A DNA stretch of 64,000 bases. Source: Albifimbria verrucaria. Taxonomy: Eukaryota; Ascomycota; Sordariomycetes; Hypocreales; Stachybotryaceae. Made by a program: the position numbers and the translations under genes. Positions within the stretch are counted from its first letter, which is position 1; every line of letters begins with the position of its first letter. Below the pieces are notes generated by a model. It saw only the letters and a list, made by a program, of their open reading frames with translations. It did not search any database and was not told the origin of the DNA. Shown here piece after piece: positions 10,321-22,540 of this stretch. Location of the stretch: assembly GCA_020081605.1 (NCBI GenBank), contig JAHREC010000049.1, positions 4,154,001 through 4,218,000 on the forward strand, read 5' to 3'.

Positions 10321-13143
10321 ATGGCTGGCGGCAATATTACCGACGGCAACCGCGCCCCGTCGCAGGGTGGCGTCATTGAGGGATGAACCCTTCTAAGTAC
10401 AACCCCAAAGATCCCATCACCATCTTCATCATCCAGGTATGTCTCGCCAACGCAGAGCCTCGAGTGTGTTCCCATCCCTTGCTGATATACCGGACAGGCC
10501 GGCCTCATCATCATCGTCTGCCATCTCCTCCACTGGCCCCTCTCCAAGATCCGCCAACCCCGCGTTATCGCTGAGGTTATCGGAGGCATCGTGCTGGGGC
10601 CCTCGGTGATGGGCCACATCCCCAACTTCCGTGCCTCCATCTTCCCGCCCGAGTCGATTCCGAACTTGACACTCGTCGCCAACCTTGGTCTTGTCCTATA
10701 TCTCTTCTTGATTGGTCTCGAGACCGACGTCCGCTTTCTCCTCAGCAATTGGCGTGTCGCATCGTCGGTCGCATTCGGTGGACTCGCTCTGCCTTTCGGT
10801 TTGGGATGCGCGCTTGCCTGGGGCTTGTATCATCAGTTCAGAGATGACGACGGCCTTATACACATCGAGTTTAGTACATACATGCTTTTCATTGGTGTCG
10901 CGATTGCTATTACGGTATGTTCAAGCAGTCTCGCCAGCATCCGCTCTGTTTCCCTGGAGCACACTAGTGCTAACTGTCCAAGGCCTTTCCCGTCCTGTGC
11001 CGTATTCTGACCGAGCTCGAATTGCTCAGCACACCTGCTGGTATCATCACCTTGTCTGCCGGTGTTGCCAACGATGTTATCGGTGAGTTGCACCCATCCC
11101 TCCACCTCGGCATGTTCTCACACGCAATTGACTTAATCTAACACTGGTCCAGGCTGGATCCTGCTCGCGCTTTGCGTCGCCCTCGCTAACGCCGGGAGCG
11201 GTTTGACCGCGTTATGGATTTTACTGGCCTGTGCTGGCTACATGCTTTTCCTCATATATGCTGTCAAGCCTGCCCTCACCTGGCTGCTTCGTCGGTCCGG
11301 TAGCATCGAGCGCGGCCCTTCGCAGAGCATGATTGCCCTTATTCTTCTGATCGCTCTGGCCTCCGCCTTCTTCACTGGCATCATCGGTGTCCATGCCATT
11401 TTCGGTGGCTTCATGGTCGGCTTGATCTTGCCTCGTGAGAACAGTTTTGCCATCAAGGTCACTGAGAAGCTCGAGGATTTGATCGGCGCCCTTTTCCTAC
11501 CACTGTACTTCACCCTCTCCGGGTTGAACACCAACCTTGGACTGCTCGATAGTGGCATCACCTGGGGCTACGTCATCGCTGTCACCGTGACCGCGTTCTT
11601 GAGTAAGATTATCGGTGCTACGCTGTCTGCTCGCCTGAGTGGCCTGGTGTGGAGGGAGTCGTTTACTGTTGGATCATTGATGAGTTGCAAGGGTTTGGTT
11701 GAGCTTATTGTGCTTGTAAGTGACGCCAAGGTCCATCATACGTAGGGTGCGAACTGACCATCGGGCTTTCTAGAACATCGGTTTGCAAGCCAAGATCCTC
11801 AGTCAGAGGACTTTCACCATCTTTGTCGTCATGGCACTCGTCACCACGTTCGCTACAACCCCGCTCGTCACCTTCTTATACCCTCCCTCGTACCAGAAGA
11901 AGCTCGAGGCTTGGAAGCGTGGTGAGATTGACTGGGACACTGGCAAGCCGCGTGAGGTTTACGGCACCGGTGACGCGGGTGTCTTCGCTTCAAAGACGAC
12001 TAACCAGCGGGTCAATCGCCTCCTGGTCTACCTCCGTCTTGATAATATGCCCGTTATGTTAAGTCTTGTATCTCTTTTGGTAAATCAACGGACCATGAAG
12101 CCTCCGATAATGGCAAAGAAGAAGGCGTGAGCGGCAGCGACGGGGGCTCTTCATCACTTGTCGAAAACCGCCCGGCTGTTAGAGCTCATGGTCTTCGCTT
12201 GATCCACCTTACCGATCGAGACTCTTCCGTCATGACTGTGTCGGATGTCCAAGAGCTCAGCAGAAACGACGCTGTTGTCAACATCTTCCGCACAGTCGGC
12301 CAGTTCCTCAAGGTTGCTGTGTCTGGCGAAGTTGCAGTCCTGCCTGAAACGCGATTCGGCGAGGCTTTGTTGACCAAGTCGACTGATATCTCATCCGACC
12401 TTCTGTTACTGCCATGGAGTGAAACAGGCAGCTTGGTCGAGTCGCAGCAATCCGCATCGGACACAAAGATATCAGACTCCTATGTCCAATTCGCCAAATC
12501 TGTCATCTCCTCGCCCAACCACAACATTGCCATTTTCTTCCCAGCTGGAAGCCGCGCCCAACCGAATATCGAGGAGAGCCAGGAACGCAACAAGTTGAAG
12601 CGCGCCTACTCGTTCAGCGACATTCACCATGATGTCTCGCCCATTCCAGTGACCAACCAGGCTCATCACATCTTTATGCCATTCTTTGGCGGTGACGATG
12701 ATAGATACGCCCTCTCAATTGTCCTACAGCTGTGCGAGAAGCACAACGCCACTGCCACGGTCGTCCACTTCGTGGTTGAAAGGGCAGCGGGAGACAACGA
12801 CACTTCTGTTACGAACGAAGCCGACTACCTTGGCTACATATCCACTCACCTACCTGCTGCCGTTGGCAACCGCGTCGAGTTCAAGACATCCACTTCCAGC
12901 AAGCCTGTCGATGCGGCTATCGAGGAGGCAACGGCGGAGGTCCGCGCCGACTCGAAGCAGATGAATTGGCACAATCTCATTGTTTTGGGACGTCGTGCTC
13001 TATCCAAGACGGATGCGACTGGCTCTACGTCCAAGACCGGCGATGATGTGCAGGATTGTCTCGGCTATGCTGCGGGTTCGTTAATCGCGGCCAAGGTCAA
13101 AGCCAACCTTCTCATTGTCCAGGCAAAGACAGCCCAGTCATGA
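10321..13143 (+). CDS. KHA1: K+/H+ antiporter of the KHA1 / CPA2 family
   Basis: Membrane cation/proton exchanger, in yeast linked to endomembrane K+ and pH homeostasis. Four introns fit well: 10437-10497, 10915-10982, 11083-11152 and 11716-11773. The N-terminal half is the polytopic exchanger domain: [65 protein letters not shown] and [14 protein letters not shown]. The C-terminal third (from about 12060) is a soluble, USP-like cytosolic domain ending QAKTAQS. Two frameshifts occur: the GGG at 10380-10382 makes a premature TGA 20 codons after the ATG, and the T-run at 12075-12078 splits the soluble domain. One added base at each gives about 855 residues, normal for fungal KHA1. Substrate is inferred from family. 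Confidence 0.93.
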
Positions 13144-14620
13144 ATGATTCATGAGTGATTTACTTTTCCGTTCCGCACATCCTTTTGAATCTGGTCAATT
13201 TCACTAGCACAAATTGTCTTGGTGTCCCCTTTTTGGTTAGCAGTTGGGTTATGAATCTCAGACTAGAATACCCTGGATATTAAGTCCACACAGCTTGTGA
13301 ATAAACACAAATTTTGCATCCCTCGCGTCTTTCACACACTTGTTGATTCAATCACTCGAGGGCAAATGTAATCGTTCGTTCTCAATCCCTTCAGATAGTC
13401 CCTGAACAGGATGATTCACCCGTAACTTGCGTCACAGCATGGCAACAATCGTAACAAGGGACGCAGCAAAACACCGGAGCAAAAACACAGAGCGCACGGC
13501 ACGTACCACCAAGGTCGGACGAATTCATCTCTTGGGTAATCCGTATACTCCGTAGATTTCTTCGGGACGGTAAGTGCGTTGAGCCAGCCTGTGGGTTGGG
13601 TAAATAGTTTCCTTCCAAAATCATCGGTTGGAGCATAGCTCAACGTCTAAGTGGGCAGCTGAGCCAAGGGTTTACTGAGGGCTAGGGATCGTTGGCGCCG
13701 GCGCAGGGCGGAGCTACAAAAAACAAATCATCATGTCGGAGGCTGAAGACGACCGCTGAGTCTGCCTCGACCACGGACGCCGCACCGCAACGCCATCGTA
13801 GAAGAGGCGTGCACGCTTGACTCACTAGGGCCATAGTAGAGTCAAGGTACGTCAGAATGAGTCCTTATCACTCCTATCATCGTAAGGGCTTGGACAAGTG
13901 AATCCCGGCGGACCAGTTGCTCCACTATAAAGAGATTGGGTGGCGCTTCTGAACCCTCATCTTGCGGCTCAGCCCGCTACAGGTGTCTCTGAGATAGGTC
14001 AAGCGGAAGGGCCAAGACGGAGGAAAAGCAAGCTCGCATCGACAACAGCTGCAGGTACTGCAGCTCTTCAACGAGTTTATCGTTAGAACAAGCGTAGACG
14101 ACCCACGTTTTTCCTTGTTGATCCCTGGAGCCTGCGATAGCGTTGCCAATCTACTGCCCTTGGCCCCTGGCAACTGGATCAGGATCAACGGCTAGAACAG
14201 GCCTTGTGGGCCGTGAGACTTGTTGATGATTCGTCCTCCCAAGAGCTTTGACGGACGATGCTCTTCGGGACGACGCAGACATGGGACTCGGTGTCAACGA
14301 CATCGTCTCTGCAACCCCTGTTTTCGATAACTCGGGTAGAATTTTACAAGCGACTTGGCTAAGGAGTGGAGGACTCCCGAGAGCGCCATGCTTCTCAAAA
14401 GCCTCGGAGGCCCTGCGCGGCCAGCGTCGATTCCCTTCTCTCCTTTCTTTCCTTCGGTACGCCGCTTCTCTTGTCAATCCACAGCGTCCGGTCCGGCAAA
14501 CTCGAGCCTGCCAGTACACTCCTTCACATTTGACGCATCTGTTCGTCTAGCCACTCGCTTTCCTTGACTGCTTTGTGATACTCCTAATTACACAAGCATC
14601 AACGCCTCTCCTTATCCATA
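13144..14620. other. Intergenic region
   Basis: The 3' UTR of the antiporter gene and the promoter region of the wall-protein gene. Small ORFs such as 14151-14519 and 14248-14550 overlap each other and look like chance reading frames. The last 150 bases are CT-rich, typical of a fungal 5' UTR. Confidence 0.45.
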
Positions 14621-15897
14621 ATGGCTCCCAGTCTGTTCAACCTTGCCGTTCTGGCCTGTGTCAGCGGTGCTTCTGCCCGTCGGTTCAAGATTAGGCAATT
14701 CACCAACGCTACGACCTCTTCCATTGAGGAGCCTTGCACGAGCTCGGTGCACACGCCCTCTACCCCGGCTTCAGCACCTTCAGCTGGACCAACACTTCGT
14801 AAGTTGTTCAAACAATAATATCTTAGTATATACTAACTGATCTATACAGAAGCACTGTGCCTGTCACTTCATCTGACGCCGAGTCGGCCACATCTGATGT
14901 GCTGCCCATCATTACTCTCACACCGTCTGGAACCGTCATCGTGACTGGCAGTGTCACTTCCACAGACTCTTTGAGTGCTACTGGATCCTCTTCTGCCGAC
15001 TCTACCGACTTGGCTGAGAGCACTGCCAACCCCGGATCCACAGGTTCAGCTGGCACAAACGTCTCTGGAACAGTCTCGGCCACTTCTGCGGCTTCCGGTG
15101 TCGAGTCTACTCATGCATCAGGCACTGCTGCCGAGTCTGGCGTCACCTCTGCTTCTCAGCCCTCGGTCACCTCGTCCGCCTCAGTCACCGAGTTGACCAC
15201 CTCTACCGTGTTTACCACCACAGTCCACACCATCACCAAGTGCCCTCCTTCGGTTCCCAACTGCCCTGTTGGAAGCGTCGTCACCGAGACTATTCCCTTG
15301 TACACTACTGTCTGCCCCGTTACTGGCACTTCCAAGGGTTCCAGCCCTCCCAAGCCTACCAACCCTCCTTCTCACGACTCTGAGACTCTCACGACTACCT
15401 TCCACACCACTTACACCATCACCAAGTGTCCTCCTTCGGTCCCCAACTGCCCTGTTGGAAGCGTCACCACCGACGTTGTCACCACGACCTACTGCCCCGG
15501 CAAGGGTGAGCCTGTGCCCACTGCCCCCGGTGGCGAGCACCCTACTGCCCCTGGTAGCGAGCACCCCAATGGTCCCGTTGTTGAGCACCCCACTGGTCCT
15601 ACTGCCGAGTATCCTGAGGTCCCGACCGTTACTCTGAAGGAGCAGCCTAAGCCTTCCGCTCCTGTTGTCGAGCAGCCTCCCGCGAAGGAGTCCGAGACGG
15701 GCCACTACACCGTTCCTACAGGCCACCACTCCACCATCAGTGTTCCCGCTCACCCCAGCGGCTTTAACAGCACCACGATTCCCAGCAAGCCTTCGTCGAC
15801 TTCAACCACGCCTTCGACCACTGCCCCCGTCAGCAGCGGAGTCAAGACTGGAGTCAGTGTCATGGCACTGCTGGGCGCCATGCTGGTCATGATGTAA
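14621..15897 (+). CDS. Ser/Thr-rich GPI-anchored-type cell wall protein with two KCPPSVPNCPVGS repeats
   Basis: Predicted secreted wall mannoprotein of about 408 residues. Exon 1 (14621-14798) encodes a signal peptide, MAPSLFNLAVLACVSGASA. The intron is 14799-14849 with branch CTAAC. Exon 2 is dominated by Ser, Thr, Pro, Val and Gly. It has two repeat units 186 bases apart, each with TITKCPPSVPNCPVGS followed by a T/V-rich stretch and a Cys (15238 and 15424). A Pro/Glu/His-rich section with EHPTAP-like repeats follows. A hydrophobic C-terminus (SVMALLGAMLVMM) after a Ser-Ser-Gly site suits GPI attachment. Exons join in frame only if one C is added at 14789-14790. Proteins with this cysteine repeat are common in filamentous fungi, where their roles in adhesion or wall structure are largely untested. 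Confidence 0.8.
15238..15465 (+). repeat. Intragenic tandem repeat encoding the KCPPSVPNCPVGS module
   Basis: Two copies starting at 15238 and 15424 encode identical 14-residue cores, differing mainly at synonymous third positions. Flanking Thr-rich segments are also similar. They lie inside the wall-protein gene. Confidence 0.8.
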
Positions 15898-16993
15898 AGC
15901 ATCTCTCTTTGGTGGTTTTGAGCAGTCTCTAGAGTGAAGGCAAATGCGTCATGATACTAATTTTAATACTTCCTTCACCAAAGACCAGCTCCTATTGTGT
16001 ATCCAATTATGTAAAGAAGACTGGTCTGAGTACATGACTTGCTGGGTGCTTAATTATTGATAGTATAGCTTAGATTAGCATCCAGCAGGACACTTAATTA
16101 CTACATTAAGACTACTTTCAATTCATACCCAATTGATGCAGCCAAATAACGAAGTGACTACCATGCTTACTTGGTTCTGGCAATGTGACTATGAGTTGCT
16201 GTGTTGCATATTCCACATTATGATCGTATGAACCTCGACTGTGTTGAATGCTACTGACATGCCTGCTTTGATACAAAGTACATAAGTAGTGCAACCAAGT
16301 TCGCAATGAGCTGAGATTCAACACAATGAGCACCAGATTGCATAGAAGTAGTCATACCATTTATTCATTGGAGGATTTGTGATGCTGTGCCGCTCGCCTC
16401 AATTGAGGAATACGTAACCCCTTTAGGAGGACGTTGACAGTGGTCCTTCAAAACCACGAAATCGAAAGCAGAAAGTAGAGTGAAGGGGTTCGTTATGGGT
16501 CAGGAAGACAGCTCTGGACTGACTGAATCCACCAACCAGCAACGATGAGAGCGGTGTTAACATGACTCTGCACATGAGAATAACTGAGGTTGTGCCACCT
16601 GTCCAATCCAATGCCTTGACCAAGCTCAGATAGTGGAACATGCGTACGCATAGGATGTAACAGGAATTCCGAAATTATGGTTTAGTCAGTAAACAGAATC
16701 ACGAATAGCATTGGAATTATTCCGTAAGGTGGATGATTTGCAACTGCCAGGTAGCTTGGCGGAGCGTCGTCAGCCGGTTCATGATAGTCCACCAACCACA
16801 TGCGACATACCCCAGATATTGAATCCATTATAGATCCAGAGTCAATTAAACAAAACTCCACATGGTAGATCGCAGAGGAAGCACAGTGAGGAAGGTCTGC
16901 ATTATGTTTGTCTTGAATACATAAACTAGGCTACCCGCTGCCTTACATGCATCGATGGATGGTCCAATGTAATGCTTCTTATAGATTGACACC
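15898..16993. other. Intergenic region
   Basis: AT-rich spacer holding the 3' UTR of the wall-protein gene and the promoter of the lyase gene. No credible ORF, tRNA or repeat was seen. A CCAAT motif occurs near 16962, about 30 bases before the ATG. Confidence 0.45.
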
Positions 16994-18236
16994 ATGAAGC
17001 CATTCGTTGTCCTGGCCCTCAGCTCCCTTGGATGGGCGGCTGATATCTACGTAGCTCCCAACGGGTCTAGCAATGGAGATGGCTCATTGAGCAAGCCTCT
17101 TGTATCAATTCAAGCAGCAGTTGACAAGGCCGTACCGGGTGATACCATCTACCTTCGTGGTGGAACCTATTCACCTTCCAAGAATATTCAGATCATCAAG
17201 AGTGGCACAGCGCAGGCTCCTTACACGTTGACTGGCTACAAAGATGAGACGGTCATCATAGACGGCGAGGCGCTTCCCGGAACACCAGCAGAGGTGGGCG
17301 GATCCCTGGCCAATGCGGACCGTGGAATTCTGCATGTCGAAAAGGCCAATTACTGGAAATTTTATCGACTTACCCTGATTAACGGGCCGTATGGCGTATA
17401 TCAGCGTGACGCTTCAAACAATTACTACGAGCGCATCATTACCCACGATAACTACGAGAGCGGGTTCCAGATCCAGGGCTCTAGCTCAAATAACCAAGTG
17501 CTGTACCTGGACTCCTACAGAAATCGCGATCCTCGCAAGAATGGCGAGAGCGCTGACGGGTTTGCTCTCAAGGAGGGCCAGGGCGAGGGAAATGTGCTGA
17601 TTGGCGCGCGGTTATGGGAGAATGTGGACGATGGTCTTGATCTATGGTAGGGCAGCACGGATCATTCTGTCAGGATTACGCATTGTTCAATGCTAACATG
17701 TCTCTGCAGGGAGTTCAGGTCACCTGTCACGATCCGAGACACAATTTCTTGGGGAATGGCGTCAACAGATGGAACTTTCCCGACTTTCAAGGCGATGGAA
17801 ATGGGTTCAAACTAGGAGGCGGTGACAAGGCGGATAGGGCGCCAGCAGCTCACGTCATCACGAACTGCATCGCCTTTGACAATGTTGTCAAGGGGTTCAC
17901 CGACAACGGCCAAGAAGGCGATTTTTCCTTGAGCCACAACACGGCCTGGAACAATGGCGATGTGGGCTTCCGACTAGCGAGTAGCAAATCGACGGTCAAG
18001 GACAGCATCGCGGCGACGAACAAGGGACGACTGGTTCGAGTGCGCAGGTTGACTTCAGCGGGTCACAAACCGCGAGCGGGAACTCATGGCAGGACGGCAA
18101 GACATGGAGTGACGGCAGCTTCAAGAGCGTCGATACGAAGCTGGTCAAGGGCGTCCGGCAGGCGAGTGGCAAGATTGCGGCAAGTGATTTCCTGTTGCCG
18201 AAGACGGGGACGCTCGGTGCGACGACGCACTGGTGA
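16994..18236 (+). CDS. Secreted polysaccharide lyase family 9-like pectate lyase (beta-helix)
   Basis: Predicted extracellular pectate or exopolygalacturonate lyase. The ATG at 16994 starts a signal peptide (MKPFVVLALSSLGWAA). The mature part opens with DIYVAPNGSSNGDGS, then IQAAVDKAVPGDTIYLRGGTY, typical of PL9 right-handed beta-helix proteins, followed by VIIDGEALPGTP and an Asn/Asp/Gly-rich parallel beta-helix (NYYERIITHDNYESGFQIQG, GFALKEGQGEGN). A 63-base intron (17647-17709) joins GLDLW to EFRSPVTIRDT exactly in frame. Frameshifts sit at the G-runs 17751-17754 and 18024-18026; one added G at each gives about 393 residues ending GTLGATTHW and a TGA at 18234-18236. The family call rests on N-terminal and helix motifs; the exact substrate is not established. 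Confidence 0.85.
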
Positions 18237-19135
18237 GGCCCAGGTGAATGCAGGACGTCTAGACATAACCAGATAGAGTAATTTAGCAGTTCATGTCATG
18301 AAGTGATGGAGTTGTCGCCTCCTCCATCGCATCAGAAGCACTGGCCAGACTGTGACTCGCATCTTAGCGCGGCTGCAATTGAGCGTATTGAGACATGGAG
18401 TGGATGCTGCTGTAGGCGTATCAGCAACGCGGCCCGCAGCGCGGATCGACCTGCAGTTCAAGCGCATGCAAGCCGAGTTCTGGAGATCCGGTTCGCTGGA
18501 TACGGGTAGACTTGCAGGATGCTGCTGATAAGGAATGCATGGAACGTTGTAGGATGGCGTCGCAATGCAAACTTGGGCTTTAGCACTGGCTTGAAACGGG
18601 GATCGTCGTTCAGTGGCGGCTTGACGCTGTGCTCTGGACTTGTCGAGGTTGCTGCATTGGCGATGGGAGAGTCGTGAGAGAGAGGCCTGGCCAGTTCCGG
18701 TTGAGCCGCTTCTCTTTCATGAGGGCGATGGGCAACCAGAGACTCCAATTGCCAGAGTTGAGTGACGCTGAGAAACGAAACATTGAAATTAATGATCAGC
18801 TACTAATCCGTAGCTCCCAGACGATCCGTTTGGCACGTCCAGGGGTGGGTCGCAGCATCCGCTCCCCCTAATGTCTGTAATCTCTCCTATTGGTCTTGGC
18901 CTTTTGCTAGTCTTGAAGCCAGCCTGTCCCCTCACGTCACATTTGACAATCTCACACACCGCACATACACACACATAGCATACTCACCTCACTTCGCCCT
19001 CCGGAACCGCATCCCCACGCTGAGGGATTCACAAGCACGCGCTTTACGAACCGCCACAGCGACCCGGTCCATCTCTGGGTCGTTTCTCTCTGCCCGCGTG
19101 CTGTAACATGTGAGTCCCCGAGAGGACGACGAGTC
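18237..19135. other. Intergenic region
   Basis: Spacer of 0.9 kb. The minus-strand ORF at 18458-18748 has no motif and an unlikely composition. The 150 bases before 19136 could hold a 5' UTR of the Mpv17 gene. Confidence 0.4.
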
Positions 19136-19767
19136 ATGCTGCGCCGGGCTCTCAACCTTGGACTGGCTGGCCAGGCCATGACCATCAAGGTCTCCGCCAA
19201 CCTCGTTGTCCAATTCGTCAAACGGCTCAACGACCCAGAGCACGCGACCTTTGACTGGCGCCAGGTCGCCGAGTTCGCACTGTACGGCATGGTCGGCTCC
19301 CAGGTCGGCAACATCATCCAGTTCGTCCTGGAGGACTGGTTCCCAACTCGCAACAGCGCGCCGCTGGGCGGTGATATGCTGCCCTCCCCCATGGCCCCGC
19401 CCCGCCGATGGAGGACAGGCTGAAGGAGAAGACGGACGAGTCTACGTCGTCGGCTGCGAGAACCGCCGCGCGGCGCTGCCTCGACCTGGGTCCCGACGTG
19501 AGCTGGCGGAACCTCCTCGCCAAGCTCGTTCTTGATCAAACCATCGGTCTGGTTATCAGCGCCTCCATCTTTCTCTTTTGTACCAACTTCACCCGCGTGC
19601 CCAACACCGCGGCCCTCATCCTCGTCATCCGCGAGCGGATATGGTCGCTCATCAAGGCCGGCTGGCATATCTGGCCTCTGGTCGCCATCTGTAATTTTAT
19701 CTGGGTCCCCGTAAGGTCCCGAGTGCTCGTGGCTGTGTGCGTAGGATTCGGGTGGAGCATCTTTTGA
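19136..19767 (+). CDS. Mpv17/PMP22 family membrane protein
   Basis: Small integral membrane protein of the mitochondrial inner membrane or peroxisome; the yeast relative Sym1 supports mitochondrial function under stress. The family signature appears in order: FDWRQVAEFALYGMVGSQ, FVLEDWFPT, LLAKLVLDQTIGLVISASIF, and the C-terminal hallmark FIWVPVRSRVLVAVCVGFGWSIF. The frame shifts once inside the C-rich tract around 19395-19404; one added C joins the halves into about 210 residues. The ATG at 19136 gives a plausible N-terminus but is shorter than some homologues, so a small upstream exon is possible. The exact organelle is not visible from sequence. Confidence 0.88.
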
Positions 19768-20262
19768 GCGTTTTTGCAAACAGGAAATAGAAGGACAGGG
19801 AGACATAAATCGACGATAGAGCCATGTTTGCTCCCATTTAGGTTTCATTCAAGATTGGCATGATATGATTAGGGCATCAGCGAAGTTCAATAAATGTTTT
19901 GCTTGGACCTCGTCGTCTCGAAGAGACTGATTGCACTGCTAATTCGCGAGCAAGGACGTTTGACATGGGACGCGCATCGATGTGATGATATATTGATGAG
20001 CACTTGAGAGTAATTGATCGAACTACCGAAATTGATAGAGAGCATGGGGTTTGAGAATTTAGCCATATGCCACTATACGGAATGGTTAGCCTCAGCAGTT
20101 AACATACATCAGTCATCATCCTTACCTGGTGATACTTGCTTGCATCCGATTTTTGTATGATCAACCTTCAAAACGTCACGTAACTTATTCAATAATAGAC
20201 AACGGAGTCATGGATGTTTCATTTTTTAACGGATTAAACATAATTTAGTCGACATGGAATAT
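19768..20262. other. Convergent intergenic spacer
   Basis: AT-rich spacer between the 3' ends of the Mpv17 gene and the small minus-strand gene. No feature was seen. Confidence 0.45.
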
Positions 20263-20671
20263 TTAAGTGCCAGCGTTTTCCCTCTCGGCACGGTTGGCCT
20301 TGGAGGCGAGAACAGCTCCAGGTCTGCTTGATGGATGCGACCCCGTTTCCTTGCCGCCATGACCTTTCCCAAAAGGTTTGCTCGTAGTAGAATCTGGTAG
20401 ACTGTCTCCAATTCCTGTGATGCCCTCTCCAACACCCCTGGAACCAGACGCTGCGTTGTCTGCAGCTGATTGCAGGTCTGACGCTCCGAGTCCGTCACCG
20501 GCCGGTCCCTTCTGATGAGGGCCAGCAACAGAGGGAATCAAGTTGTGTTTGCCAGCATCGCCGGGGACTGTGAGGTATTGTCAGTAGCCGATTTAGCTGC
20601 TATGGTAATTCAACCTTACTGGTAGTACCATCCTTGGCCATGTCGGCCAGGTCGCCGTGAGGTGCAGACAT
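20263..20671 (-). CDS. Small conserved-type hypothetical protein, 118 residues
   Basis: Exon 1 is 20671-20620, the intron 20619-20568 (GTAAGG to CAG, 52 bases) and exon 2 ends at the stop at 20263. The protein opens MSAPHGDLADMAKDGTT and continues PGDAGKHNLIPSVAGPHQKG. It is then rich in Gly, Ser, Asp and Lys with no signal peptide or membrane helix, so it is probably disordered and intracellular. Splicing is in frame without any correction, which supports a real gene. I recall similar PGDAGKHNLIPSVAGPHQ-type small proteins in other Sordariomycetes, but no function. Confidence 0.7.
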
Positions 20672-22540
20672 GATGAAATGTGAATTAAAATTAAACCAAC
20701 AGGAATACTTGTCAAGTATTGTGAATTAATGATTAAACTTGCAAATCGGAACATGATGAGTATTTAAGCAATGCGGGTAGGTAGGATGAGCTTCTATGAT
20801 ATCAACACATGTGTATCCCCTCATCAACTACGTCAACGAAGAACCGCTTTCTTGTAGATCACCTTTGGAGACTTTTCTAGAATCAATTGCTTATTTGGCT
20901 TCTAGGCACTGTCTATATGACGTAGAAAGATGATTAAGATCTGATAGTAGAGCATCTTGCATCTATGACGCATCTTGAATGACGTTTGGACCCTGAAGTC
21001 TGAAGCTAAGGACCCTTGATATTTCCAATGCTTTGGTGTGATTTACTGATGGGTTATTCATGCCCAGTGATTTGACTAGATATGACGCACTTTGAACCAG
21101 CACGTATTAATTAGACTACCATACCAGCATTTCATGGCAACACTTTTATTAGCTAGATTTCCTCAGTATTTCTCTTGGTGCATGTTTTTATGGAGTCAGG
21201 GTCAACCGGGTATCCTTATCCACTGTCCAATATCACCCGTCGGCTGCTGGGCACATTTTAGTAACACCTTCTCAGCTTCATACCCTAGTAAACAACCCGC
21301 AGGTGCTCTGGATAGCTTTTGACCTTTCTCTTTCGGGATACCTTGTAATTGATGGCCTCGCAAAATGATGAACAAATCATGCCATGGCGTGGATTTCCAT
21401 ATTGGGAGACTTGCATGCTAGCTCTGTGTTGGGGCACATCCTTGGCCGACGGGGCCAGATTGATGAAACCTCTTGGGGCACTGAAATTAAGCTGTCGGCT
21501 ACTATTCCACTGTCGAATCGAATACCTGTATACTGCTGCTGGTTGAAGGAAGAAAGGCATAAGATGGGAAGAATCGGCACAAGGTTGGGGCTGAATGGCT
21601 TGGCAAAGAGATAGCTGGCATGCGGCAGATGGCCGGTATTTGCCAGCCAAATACGAAATATCCGCTGTCCAAACTATTCCTGGCTACTTGCATGGTATCC
21701 TGTAATAAGCAGTAATTATAAACTGGGCAAAATTTAAAGCGCTTGGACCGAACGATCACCATTATGCTTAACAGTATGGGAATTCCACACTTATCTAGAC
21801 ACCCGATCTCGGCCTGTTAGACCTCCTTAGCAACACGAAAGCAGCATGGATGTGGAGGGCATGGATTCAACCCTATTACAAATGAAAGACCTTCACTTAC
21901 TGCCCAGGCATGCGTGACATAGAGAATACTTGATGAACCAGGGTCTACATCTATACCGTTCCGACGTACCTAATGATATGCAGGAACTCAAACCCCTGTC
22001 ACCTGTTCGCATATCCTGCATCCGATACTACCGATGAGTTCATTGCAAGACAGTTATTGCACACCGCCGCCTGTTGCGCCCTTTCCACGTGGGGGCAAAA
22101 GGTCTCAGCTAGTATCTGCCAGCCTTAAAAAGTCGTTATCAAACGTTAGCTTCGCGATGCGGCCCGTAATGCCTTCAACACGAGGTTCAGGACATGCCGA
22201 CAGGGAACAATGTTACACTTCGGCATTTTGTTTTCTCACAGTATCACGCAAGAGTCCTTTAATGATTCCAATGATGGAGCAATTTTGTGCAGGATGCATT
22301 AGACTACGTGATGCATGGTGGCCTCGACCAGGCTCCTGATGTGGCGGGGTGACTCTGTGCCTGTGAGATGATGAGACTCTCGTTAGAGCATGCTCGAACG
22401 ATGCCTGGACATGCAACGACTGCGAAAGAGGGGTATTTGGAAAAGTGCCTTGATGCCCATTGCCATCACTATAAGAAGGTCATATCATCCCTACTGCTTC
22501 AAGTTTACCAGTCACATCCAAGCCTTCCAACTCGAGCCTC
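20672..22540. other. Intergenic region
   Basis: Nearly 1.9 kb with no recognisable gene. Several ORFs of 60-120 codons overlap on both strands around 21.3-21.8 kb and mask one another; none has a motif. A TATAAG-like sequence at about 22470 lies some 70 bases before the subtilase ATG. Confidence 0.4.

Noticed and set aside
10321..10386. A separate 20-codon peptide ending at the early TGA in the antiporter gene
   Set aside because: The downstream frame continues the same protein directly ([10 protein letters not shown]), and one missing G explains the stop.
15181..15753. Minus-strand 190-codon ORF opposite the wall-protein gene
   Set aside because: It is the antisense of a repetitive Ser/Thr/Pro-rich coding region, with an Arg/Gly/Asp/Ser composition expected from such a shadow.
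18952..19848. Minus-strand 298-codon ORF across the Mpv17 gene
   Set aside because: The opposite strand encodes unmistakable Mpv17 motifs; the minus-strand product is low-complexity Arg/Gly/Asp sequence.
21285..21762. Overlapping ORFs of 65-121 codons on both strands in the 20.7-22.5 kb spacer
   Set aside because: They mask one another, show no conserved motif and lack intron or signal-peptide support.
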